This document shows positions 18,342 to 25,695 of a stretch of 64,000 nucleotides of DNA, piece by piece. The stretch spans positions 62,001-126,000 of the forward strand of contig NZ_JAFEKF010000005.1 in assembly GCF_016888445.1 (NCBI RefSeq). The letters run 5' to 3'. A program made the translations under genes and the position numbers. This DNA comes from Marinomonas ostreistagni. Lineage in GTDB: Bacteria > Pseudomonadota > Gammaproteobacteria > Pseudomonadales > Marinomonadaceae. The notes beneath the pieces were generated by a model. It saw only the letters and a list, made by a program, of their open reading frames with translations. It did no database searches and was not told the DNA's origin. Numbering within the stretch: position 1 is the stretch's first letter; each line of letters begins with the position of its first letter.

Positions 18342-18475
18342 TTTCTTATTCCGTCTATTAGTAAGTGTTGTTCGTTAGCTTATGCAGCAATTGGCCCTTA
18401 TTGTTGAGGTGCGTCATCACGATTACCGCGTGCGCCCTTCTTTTGGTGCCTTATATAGTTATAAATGTGTCGTTT

Positions 18476-19258
18476 TTACGACGACTTAATTCTACGTAAG
18501 TCTTGCGGATGTTTCACTGTTAATACGAAAGTTTTATAGCGATCGTCTGCAGAGCGCTTACGCTGGTACTGCCAGCCGCGCGCCTCGATGACTTTGCCCT
18601 GTAGATAAAAGAGCTCTTTTTCAGTCCAATAGAAGGCTGCGTAGGTGGGAATTCTAAGTACCAAATCTTGATCGGTTTCCAACCACCAGCCACCGCGGTT
18701 ATGGGTGACGGACGTAATTTTGGATTGCACGATTGCGAAACCAGCTTGTGGCTGCCACGCGATCGGCTGTTGCCATATGCCTAACTGAGCTTGGCGGGCC
18801 TTTTGCTCTGACTCTGCTAGACAGTCCTGATACTTAACATTGGGCGGCACAGCAATACGATATCCCAAGCCATCCGATAGTAACTGACTTGATATCGAGG
18901 CTCGATCTTTCGTAAATAAATAATACAGTTTGCGACCATAGTGGTCTTCTGTTTCTTGGGCGGGTTGCCAGTAAAGCTGATTTCCATCAGGCTTTAGCAT
19001 CTGCACTAGGCGCTCTCTGGCGGCCACGGCGAAGGCTTCATGCTGACCATGTTGATGATCTAACTCTGGCGTATTGATACCGACGAGACGCACTTTGCGG
19101 CCATCAGTGAGATGTACCGTATCGCCATCAACAACCCGTTTAACCTTAGCAAGCTTGAGCTCACCTTCAGCCAAGCATTGTGCTTGTGAGGCAAACGATA
19201 GGCATAAAAAAAGCGCCAAGAGAGCTTGGCGCTTTTTCAGAATAAGCATACGTGCCAT
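18476..19258 (-). CDS. Secreted thermonuclease-family (SNase) protein
   Basis: A 260-residue protein. Residues about 1-33 are a signal peptide (MARMLILKKRQALLALFLCL, then a small-residue cleavage region). The SNase fold follows: VKRVVDGDTVHLTDGRKVRL with the first catalytic region, VGINTPELDHQHG, ARERL, and EDHYGRKLYYLF, so the acidic and arginine residues of active nucleases are present. It probably degrades nucleic acid in the periplasm or outside. The start at 19258 lies 8 bases after the rpmE stop with a weak GGTGG; ATG at 19249 is an alternative. The rpmE terminator hairpin (19206-19237) lies inside its signal-peptide codons, so expression should depend on read-through. Pseudomonas also has a nuclease gene after rpmE. 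Confidence 0.88.
   Translation of the reverse strand: MARMLILKKRQALLALFLCLSFASQAQCLAEGELKLAKVKRVVDGDTVHLTDGRKVRLVGINTPELDHQHGQHEAFAVAARERLVQMLKPDGNQLYWQPAQETEDHYGRKLYYLFTKDRASISSQLLSDGLGYRIAVPPNVKYQDCLAESEQKARQAQLGIWQQPIAWQPQAGFAIVQSKITSVTHNRGGWWLETDQDLVLRIPTYAAFYWTEKELFYLQGKVIEARGWQYQRKRSADDRYKTFVLTVKHPQDLRRIKSS
19206..19237 (-). terminator. rpmE terminator embedded in the nuclease signal-peptide codons
   Basis: Arms AGCGCCAAG (19212-19220) and CTTGGCGCT (19225-19233) with an AGAG loop and flanking A and T runs. On the minus strand it is a canonical intrinsic terminator ending in seven T. It also encodes KKRQALLALFL of the nuclease. Confidence 0.85.
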
Positions 19259-19265
19259 CCACCAA

Positions 19266-19481
19266 TTACTTAGTAGAACGACGAGCTCCGAAACGCTTGT
19301 TGAAGCGATCAACACGACCACCTGTATCAACCATTTTCTGTTGACCAGTGTAGAAAGGGTGGCAGTTGCTGCATACGTCGATGTGCAGGTCGTTGCCTAG
19401 TGTTGAGTTTAGAGAAATTGTGTTACCACAAGTACAAGTTGCAGTCACAGCAGTGTAATTTGGGTGGATATCTTTTTGCAT
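19266..19481 (-). CDS. rpmE: 50S ribosomal protein L31, zinc-binding form
   Basis: A 71-residue ribosomal protein. Zinc ligands C16, C18, C37 and C40 (CTCGN and [12 protein letters not shown]) show the zinc-containing C+ form, so zinc limitation would normally be met by a second, zinc-free copy elsewhere. [17 protein letters not shown] in the C-terminal part is diagnostic. AAGGT lies before the ATG. Divergent from priA with 264 bases between, as in Pseudomonas. Transcripts probably stop at the hairpin at 19206-19237, which lies within the following nuclease gene. Confidence 0.98.
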   Translation of the reverse strand: MQKDIHPNYTAVTATCTCGNTISLNSTLGNDLHIDVCSNCHPFYTGQQKMVDTGGRVDRFNKRFGARRSTK

Positions 19482-19745
19482 CGTTATTTACCTTAAGGTT
19501 GGTGTGCCGCCACTTAGTCGGAATTTGTGCTAAGCACCGCACGATTCGTTGTACATCTAGTGTACAGTGGTACCAAGAGTCGCGTATTTTAGGGCCCATA
19601 GCGCCGTTCGGCAAGCCTTTTTGCGATATTTTCCGCACCTCAATCGCAGTGAAAAACTCAGCATTTCCTGTCAGACTCACGTACACTTAAGCTAATCACA
19701 GTTAGCAAAATGTTTTTTATCGGTAAATCAAGGTATTAGTCAGAT

Positions 19746-21986
19746 ATGGACGAAACACTCCTGACCCAAGACGCGTTTGTTAAAGTGGCCCTTAATGTGC
19801 CGCTGCGTAGCACGTTTGACTATAAAATCCCCAAAGCCTTGGCTTATCGACATGCTATTCGTCCTGGTATGCGCGTTAAAGTGCCGTTTGGCAAAGGCGA
19901 TCGTCATGCTATCGGCTTAGTCATCGCCACCAGTGCCAGCAGCGATTATCCTGAAGCACAAGTGAAACCGATCACCGCGTTGCTAGATGACAGCCCGATT
20001 ATCAGCCAAGAGCTGTTTGACCTATGCCATTGGGCCGCGCGCTATTACCATCACCCGATCGGCGAAGTATTTTTCCACGCGCTCCCCGTCAGTTTGCGCA
20101 AAGGCGAACGCCCAGAATTTCGTACCGAAACCTGGTGGTTTGTCACCGAGCAAGGCCTGCACACAGAGCTTGAAAGCCTTAATCGCGCTAAGCTGCAAAA
20201 AGCCTTTTTAGAAGCGGCCCAGCAACACGCCGATCACGGCTTAAGCCCACATCTTATGAGCGTGCTGGAGCTTAATAACAACACCGCCAAAAGCTTAGAA
20301 AAAAAAGGCTTACTGCGCAGCGAACAGCGCAGTTTCAAACACGCACCAGAAACACACGCACACCAGCGCCAAGTACCACCGACGCTCAACGAAGAGCAAA
20401 CCGTTGCCACCAAAACCTTGCTTGCTCACAGCGACGAATTTCATGTGGCATTGTTAGACGGTATTACGGGCAGTGGCAAAACCGAAGTGTTTTTGCGCGT
20501 CATCGATGCGCTACTGAAAGCGGATAAACAAATATTAGTGATGGTGCCAGAGATCGGCCTCACACCGCAGACCTTGCGTCGTTTTGAAAGCCGTTTTAAT
20601 ACCGATATCGTCTTGATGCACTCCAATATGACGGACCGCGAACGCCTCGACGCTTGGCTGATGGTCGAGCAAGGCGATGCCAAAATCATCATCGGCACGC
20701 GCTCGTCGGTATTTATCCCTACGGCTAAGCTGGGCTTGATCATTATTGATGAAGAGCACGACGCCTCCTACAAACAACATGAAGGCTTTCGCTATCATGC
20801 CCGCGACTTGGCGATCAAACGCGCCCAAGGGCTTAATATTCCGGTGCTGTTAGCCTCAGCGACGCCGTCTTATGAAAGCTTGGCTAACGCCCTGCAAAAA
20901 CGCTATCACTGGCTTAAGCTGCGCCAGCGCGCTGGCGACGCCCAAGTGCCAGAGATGGAACGCGTCGACTTGCGCGGCCAAGTTCTTAAACAAGGCTTTA
21001 GCGAATACACCTTAGAGCGCATGCGCCAGACGCTTGAGCGCAAAGAACAAGTATTGGTGTTTTTAAATCGCCGTGGCTATGCGCCGACCTTGATGTGCCA
21101 TCAATGTGGCTGGATCGCTGACTGTGACCATTGTGACGCCAATCTCACGGTACACAAGCGCGCCAACAAACTGCATTGCCATCACTGTGATAGCCACAAA
21201 GCGCTGTTACATCAATGCCCAGAATGCGGTAGTGACGAACTGTTTACCGTCGGCGAAGGCACCGAGCAGATTGAAGGCGTGCTCAATCAGTACTTTAAGC
21301 AAACACCTATTTTGCGCATCGACCGTGACAGCACCCAGCGTAAATCAGCACTGACGCAAATCACTCAGAAGATCCACGAGCACGATCAAGCCATCTTAGT
21401 GGGCACGCAAATGCTCGCCAAAGGTCATCACTTCCCCAATGTTACCTTGGTGGTCATTATGGATGCAGACGTTGGTTTGTTCTCATCAGATTTTCGCGGC
21501 ATGGAACGCACCGCACAGCTGATCACTCAAGTCGCAGGTCGTGCTGGTCGTGCATCCAAACGTGGTCATGTGCTACTGCAAACTTATCATCCAGAGCACA
21601 ACGCCATCGAATGTCTGTGCAGCCAAGGCTACGAAGCGTTTGCCATGGATGGGTTAAGAGAGCGCCAACAACTCGCGCTCCCGCCGTTTCAGCATCAAGC
21701 CGTCATACGTGCCGAATCCCAGCACGAACAACAAGCCATGGGGTTATTAATGCAACTGCGCAACGACCTCAGCGTGCACCTGTCTGATGATCTGCAAATG
21801 GTCGGCCCTTACGCTGCCATCATCGTGCGCAAAGCCGGCCAACATCGCGCTTTGTTGAGTCTTAAAAGCCCACAGCGAGGCAATTTGCACGCTAGTATTG
21901 CGCTGGCGGCCCAATGGCTCGAACAAAACACCAAAAATCAACGAATTCGCTTCGCGATCGACGTCGATCCGCTGGAAACTTTTTAA
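19746..21986 (+). CDS. priA: Primosomal protein N' (replication restart helicase PriA)
   Basis: A 746-residue 3'-5' DNA helicase that reloads the replisome at stalled forks. N-terminal 3'BD domain (VALNVPLRSTFDYKIPKAL from about residue 13), Walker A GITGSGKTEV in the first third, DEEHDASYKQ as the DEAH-type box, and ATPSYESL. Eight zinc-binding cysteines occur in CHQCGWIADCDHC and HCHHCDSH / QCPECGS. TQVAGRAGRASKRGHV is motif VI. Length is typical (about 730). Divergent from rpmE; in Pseudomonas argS normally follows priA, but here the SPOR gene follows directly. Confidence 0.98.
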   Translation: MDETLLTQDAFVKVALNVPLRSTFDYKIPKALAYRHAIRPGMRVKVPFGKGDRHAIGLVIATSASSDYPEAQVKPITALLDDSPIISQELFDLCHWAARYYHHPIGEVFFHALPVSLRKGERPEFRTETWWFVTEQGLHTELESLNRAKLQKAFLEAAQQHADHGLSPHLMSVLELNNNTAKSLEKKGLLRSEQRSFKHAPETHAHQRQVPPTLNEEQTVATKTLLAHSDEFHVALLDGITGSGKTEVFLRVIDALLKADKQILVMVPEIGLTPQTLRRFESRFNTDIVLMHSNMTDRERLDAWLMVEQGDAKIIIGTRSSVFIPTAKLGLIIIDEEHDASYKQHEGFRYHARDLAIKRAQGLNIPVLLASATPSYESLANALQKRYHWLKLRQRAGDAQVPEMERVDLRGQVLKQGFSEYTLERMRQTLERKEQVLVFLNRRGYAPTLMCHQCGWIADCDHCDANLTVHKRANKLHCHHCDSHKALLHQCPECGSDELFTVGEGTEQIEGVLNQYFKQTPILRIDRDSTQRKSALTQITQKIHEHDQAILVGTQMLAKGHHFPNVTLVVIMDADVGLFSSDFRGMERTAQLITQVAGRAGRASKRGHVLLQTYHPEHNAIECLCSQGYEAFAMDGLRERQQLALPPFQHQAVIRAESQHEQQAMGLLMQLRNDLSVHLSDDLQMVGPYAAIIVRKAGQHRALLSLKSPQRGNLHASIALAAQWLEQNTKNQRIRFAIDVDPLETF

Positions 21987-22031
21987 CTCTCTGCGCATAA
22001 TGTGCGCACCGATACTATAGCGATACGTGAC

Positions 22032-22643
22032 ATGTTAAATTTAATGCTGTTAGCCGCCAAAAATACCCGCCCTAGAAAAGGCGCCACCCGTAAAGCACCA
22101 CCGCCACCGCCAAAGCGCTCGGTACCCTGGTGGATGTGGCTTGCCGTCCCGGTATTAGTCATCGGCTTCATCTTTATCCTCATCCAGTTATCTGATATCG
22201 ACTCGAAGCAGCCGACCAAAGTCGTCGCGCCCAAGCCTGCACCTGTGGTACCGGCTGAGCCCAAAGCCGCCGCTAAACCAGCGCCGAAAGCCCCAGAAAA
22301 GCAAGGCGATAAGTTCGAGTTCTACCAACTGCTGCAAGACAGCGAAGTTGATACCAGTCATGTGGACGCGTACGAGTACCAACCACGGGAAGAAGAAGAC
22401 TTTAACTACATGATCCAAGCGGCGTCCTTCCGCTCCAGTAGCGATGCTGACCGTCTGCGCGCTAAGCTGATCTTGTCAGGTCTAGATGCGTCGATTAAAG
22501 CCAGCAGCAGCGAAGATCGTGGCACTTGGTACCGCGTCATTGTTGGTCCGTTTGAAACTCGCTCAGCAGAAAGCCGCGCGCAAGACAAACTGGCCGAAAT
22601 GGGCATGAACTCTTACACCTACAAAGTCAAAAAAGCCGAATAA
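22032..22643 (+). CDS. SPOR-domain membrane protein (FtsN-like)
   Basis: A protein of about 203 residues with a short basic cytoplasmic head (KNTRPRKGATRKAPPPPPKR), one membrane helix (WWMWLAVPVLVIGFIFILI), a Pro/Ala/Lys-rich periplasmic linker (VAPKPAPVVPAEPKAAAKPA) and a C-terminal SPOR domain (FNYMIQAASFRSSSDADRLR onward) that binds denuded septal peptidoglycan. It is the counterpart of the SPOR gene between argS and hslV in Pseudomonas and probably acts in cell division. The start is uncertain: ATG 22032 or 22044, or an upstream GTG at 22002; none has a strong ribosome site. It follows priA by 45 bases. Confidence 0.85.
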   Translation: MLNLMLLAAKNTRPRKGATRKAPPPPPKRSVPWWMWLAVPVLVIGFIFILIQLSDIDSKQPTKVVAPKPAPVVPAEPKAAAKPAPKAPEKQGDKFEFYQLLQDSEVDTSHVDAYEYQPREEEDFNYMIQAASFRSSSDADRLRAKLILSGLDASIKASSSEDRGTWYRVIVGPFETRSAESRAQDKLAEMGMNSYTYKVKKAE

Positions 22644-22665
22644 CAAGAAAACGTCAGAAAATGCA

Positions 22666-22694
22666 AAGCGCCTAATGATTCGGCTTAGGCGCTT
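22666..22694 (+). terminator. Hairpin between the SPOR gene and hslV
   Basis: Perfect 10-bp arms AAGCGCCTAA (22666-22675) and TTAGGCGCTT (22685-22694) with a 9-nt loop, without T-tract. Its right arm overlaps the -35 element of the hslV heat-shock promoter. Confidence 0.55.
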
Positions 22695-22719
22695 GAAATC
22701 CCCGCCCTTACCCCCATTT
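22692..22719 (+). promoter_or_regulatory. RpoH (sigma-32) heat-shock promoter of hslVU
   Basis: CTTGAAA (22692-22698) and CCCCATTT (22712-22719) with a 13-base spacer match the sigma-32 consensus. It is 29 bases upstream of the hslV start codon, and hslVU is a classical heat-shock operon in E. coli. Confidence 0.9.
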
Positions 22720-22747
22720 TGATAAGTAATCGAATGTGGAGTAAATC

Positions 22748-23299
22748 ATGACTACGATTCTAACCGTACGCAAAGACAATCAAGTCGTCGTTGGTGGCGA
22801 TGGACAAGTATCCCTTGGCAACACTGTAATGAAGGGCAATGCCCGCAAAGTACGCCGCCTCTATCACGGCGAAGTCATCGCAGGGTTTGCTGGCGGTACG
22901 GCAGATGCCTTCACCCTATTCGAACGCTTTGAAGGTCAGCTTGAAAAGCACCAAGGTCATCTGGTGCGCGCGGCCGTCGACTTAGCCAAAGACTGGCGTT
23001 CTGATAAAGCCCTACGCAAACTAGAAGCCATGCTGATCGTGGCCAATAAAGACAGCACCCTAATCATCACGGGTAACGGTGATGTGGTTGAACCACAACA
23101 CGGCGCCCTTGCTATCGGCTCTGGCGGTAACTACGCCGAAGCTTCTGCGCGCGCCTTGATCGACAACACCGATCTCACCGCCCAAGAAATTGTTGAGAAG
23201 AGCCTAAACATCGCGGCCGACATCTGTGTCTTCACCAACCATAATCTGACCATCGAAACCATTAACATCGATGCTAAGCTTGAAGACAATTCTCAGTAA
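22748..23299 (+). CDS. hslV: ATP-dependent protease HslVU, peptidase subunit
   Basis: A 183-residue N-terminal-nucleophile peptidase that forms a double hexamer degrading misfolded proteins with HslU. After Met removal Thr2 (MTTILTVRK) becomes the nucleophile; [21 protein letters not shown] and the [20 protein letters not shown] stretch are typical and the length (about 175-185) fits. GGAG before the ATG. Directly downstream of an excellent sigma-32 promoter at 22692-22719 and 21 bases before hslU, with which it forms the usual operon. Confidence 0.98.
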   Translation: MTTILTVRKDNQVVVGGDGQVSLGNTVMKGNARKVRRLYHGEVIAGFAGGTADAFTLFERFEGQLEKHQGHLVRAAVDLAKDWRSDKALRKLEAMLIVANKDSTLIITGNGDVVEPQHGALAIGSGGNYAEASARALIDNTDLTAQEIVEKSLNIAADICVFTNHNLTIETINIDAKLEDNSQ

Positions 23300-23320
23300 C
23301 TTATTTAAGAGACCCTATTT

Positions 23321-24643
23321 ATGAGCAACATGACCCCAAGAGAAACGGTCAATGCCCTAGACCAACATATTATCGGGCAACAAAGTGCTAAACGTGCGGT
23401 CGCGATCGCCTTGCGTAACCGCTGGCGCCGTATGCAACTGGACGAAACCATGCGTCCAGAAGTTACGCCCAAGAACATCCTTATGATCGGTCCTACCGGT
23501 GTCGGTAAAACTGAGATTGCTCGTCGTCTAGCCAAGCTTGCGAACGCACCTTTCATCAAAATCGAAGCAACTAAATTTACTGAAGTAGGTTATGTTGGCC
23601 GTGATGTTGACTCGATCATTCGTGATCTAGTGGAATCCGCGATTGCCATGCTGCGCCAGCAAGAAACAGAGCGCATGAAAGATAAAGCCGAAGACGCGGC
23701 CGAAGACCGTATCTTGGATGCGCTATTACCACCAGCGCGTGGTTTTGAAGAAGACTCAGCGTCCAACTCGACGCGCCAAGCATTTCGTAAGAAGCTACGC
23801 GAAGGCCAACTCGACGACAAAGAAATCGACATCGAAGTGTCTGACGCGCCATCCGGCGTCGAGATCATGACACCGCCTGGCATGGAAGAAATGACCAGCC
23901 AGCTGCAGAGTCTATTCTCTAATATGGGCGGTGAGCGCAAGAAAAAGCGCAAACTAAAAGTGAAAGACGCCCTACGCCAGATCCGCGAAGAAGAAGCGGC
24001 TAAACTGGTCAACGAAGAAGAGCTGAAAGCCCGTGCAGTAGAAGCTGTGGAACAACACGGTATCGTTTTCCTTGATGAGATCGATAAAGTGGCGAAAAGC
24101 TCTGATCGCTCAAGCGGCGAAGTCTCACGCGAAGGTGTTCAGCGTGACCTACTGCCTTTGATCGAAGGCAACACTGTCAGCACTAAATACGGCATGGTCA
24201 AAACCGACCACATCCTATTTATCGCATCGGGTGCGTTCCACTTGTCTAAACCATCGGATTTGATCCCTGAGTTGCAAGGTCGTTTGCCGATTCGCGTTGA
24301 GCTAGATGCGCTGACGGTTGAAGACTTCAAGCGCATTTTGACCGAGCCAAGTGCTTCACTGACGAAGCAATACGTTGCGCTCGCCAAAACCGAGAACATT
24401 CACCTAAACTTTACCGAAGAAGGCATTACTCGTATCGCCGAAATCGCTTGCCAAGTGAATGAGCGTACGGAAAATATCGGCGCACGTCGTCTGCACACTG
24501 TGCTGGAGCGTCTGCTCGAAGAAGTGTCTTACTCTGCGAGCGACATGCCAGATGGACAGCAAGTGGATATCACGGCAGGCTACGTCGACCAACAACTAGG
24601 TGAAGTCGCTGAAAACGAAGACTTAAGCCAGTACATCCTATAA
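23321..24643 (+). CDS. hslU: ATP-dependent protease HslVU, ATPase subunit
   Basis: A 440-residue AAA+ unfoldase. Walker [15 protein letters not shown] near residue 57, pore motif GYVGRD near 90, an I-domain insertion (about 110-230) rich in charged residues, Walker B FLDEIDKV near 250, and sensor regions [14 protein letters not shown] near 390. The tail EDLSQYIL can dock into HslV pockets as the E. coli tail does. Length matches E. coli HslU (443). It is in an operon with hslV and is followed after 20 bases by the DUF971 gene. Confidence 0.98.
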   Translation: MSNMTPRETVNALDQHIIGQQSAKRAVAIALRNRWRRMQLDETMRPEVTPKNILMIGPTGVGKTEIARRLAKLANAPFIKIEATKFTEVGYVGRDVDSIIRDLVESAIAMLRQQETERMKDKAEDAAEDRILDALLPPARGFEEDSASNSTRQAFRKKLREGQLDDKEIDIEVSDAPSGVEIMTPPGMEEMTSQLQSLFSNMGGERKKKRKLKVKDALRQIREEEAAKLVNEEELKARAVEAVEQHGIVFLDEIDKVAKSSDRSSGEVSREGVQRDLLPLIEGNTVSTKYGMVKTDHILFIASGAFHLSKPSDLIPELQGRLPIRVELDALTVEDFKRILTEPSASLTKQYVALAKTENIHLNFTEEGITRIAEIACQVNERTENIGARRLHTVLERLLEEVSYSASDMPDGQQVDITAGYVDQQLGEVAENEDLSQYIL

Positions 24644-24663
24644 TTAAGAGAAGAGAACGAGCC

Positions 24664-25050
24664 ATGGCGACGCCAGTACCAACAAAAATTCACTACCATA
24701 AGCAATCCCGTGAACTGGAGCTGGTGTTTGACGATGGCTCGAACTTCCGCCTCAGCGCGGAATATCTACGTGTCCATTCGCCGTCGGCAGAAGTGCGTGG
24801 TCACGGCGCGCAGATTCCGATCTTGCAACACGGTAAGCGTGACGTGATGATTTTAAACATCGAGCCTGCTGGCAACTATGCGTTAAAAATCACCTTCGAC
24901 GACGGCCATGACTCAGGCATCTACTCATGGGAGTATTTGTACAACCTTGGCAAGAACCAAGGTGAGCTGTGGCAGATGTACCTTGACCGCCTTAAATCTG
25001 AAGGTCGTACGCGCGATGCGTCAGCGATTCAGATTCACCAAGTTCACTAA
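24664..25050 (+). CDS. DUF971 (gamma-butyrobetaine hydroxylase-like N-terminal domain) protein
   Basis: A 128-residue stand-alone DUF971 domain: IHYHKQSRELELVFDDGSNF, LRVHSPSAEVRGHG, and ITFDDGHDSGIYSWEYLYNL are the conserved segments. The fold is the N-terminal domain of gamma-butyrobetaine hydroxylase; stand-alone bacterial members are thought to help in iron-sulfur or redox protein maturation, which is not proven. It directly follows hslU and precedes ubiJ, a conserved order in gammaproteobacteria. The two genes are separated by 14 bases, so co-transcription is likely. Confidence 0.88.
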   Translation: MATPVPTKIHYHKQSRELELVFDDGSNFRLSAEYLRVHSPSAEVRGHGAQIPILQHGKRDVMILNIEPAGNYALKITFDDGHDSGIYSWEYLYNLGKNQGELWQMYLDRLKSEGRTRDASAIQIHQVH

Positions 25051-25064
25051 ATTGGATTGCTACT

Positions 25065-25685
25065 ATGTCATTTAGCTTGGCCGCCATCGGCTCGATCGAA
25101 CACGCTGTAAACTATGCACTGAAGCAAGACCCGCCTTCGCAACGCCACTTGGCTAAGCTTGCGGGCCAGCAAATCTTCCTCGAAGTCGAAGACTTTAACC
25201 TGATTCTACAGATTCATATTTTAGAAGAAGGCGTCATGCTCGACCGTCCTGAGAGCATGGACGAGGTAGAACTGGATGCCAAGCTAGATACCCATGTTAA
25301 AGGCCCTTCCAGCGCTTATCGCAAGTTACTCGAAGGCGATGGTTTCTTTGATGGCGACCTGCGCATTCGCGGTAATGCTCAAGCCCTGATGACACTGCAC
25401 AAAGTCATGCAGCAGTTTGAGTTTGATTGGGAAGGTATTTTAGCGGATAAAATCGGCGATCTACCGGCTGCCACATTTGCCCGCTTAGTGCGTACCCAAT
25501 GGTCGCTAAGCAAAGAAGTCGCGACCAACGCCCGCGTGCACTTGATCAACTACTTACAGTCCAATAGCGAACTACTGCCAAGCAAAATCGAATTCGACCA
25601 CTTCGTGGACGAAACCGAACGCCTCGGCATGCAGCTAGAGCGCTTTGACGCCAAGCTAAAACAAGCCGAACGCAAGCGCGGCTAA
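25065..25685 (+). CDS. ubiJ: Ubiquinone biosynthesis accessory factor UbiJ (SCP2 domain)
   Basis: A 206-residue SCP2-fold lipid-binding protein that in E. coli organises the ubiquinone biosynthetic complex with UbiK. The SCP2-like part covers about residues 10-115 (LAGQQIFLEVEDFNLILQIH, DLRIRGNAQALMTLHKVMQ), followed by a helical tail with a C-terminal coiled coil (FVDETERLGMQLERFDAKLKQAERK). Length equals UbiJ (about 200). It is 14 bases after the DUF971 gene. The usual neighbours ubiE and ubiB are absent here: the next gene is a convergent GGDEF-EAL gene. Confidence 0.85.
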   Translation: MSFSLAAIGSIEHAVNYALKQDPPSQRHLAKLAGQQIFLEVEDFNLILQIHILEEGVMLDRPESMDEVELDAKLDTHVKGPSSAYRKLLEGDGFFDGDLRIRGNAQALMTLHKVMQQFEFDWEGILADKIGDLPAATFARLVRTQWSLSKEVATNARVHLINYLQSNSELLPSKIEFDHFVDETERLGMQLERFDAKLKQAERKRG

Positions 25686-25695
25686 AACAACACGC

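Noticed and set aside
23590..24012. 140-residue minus-strand frame inside hslU
   Set aside because: Serine-rich antisense frame, a codon-bias artefact of hslU.
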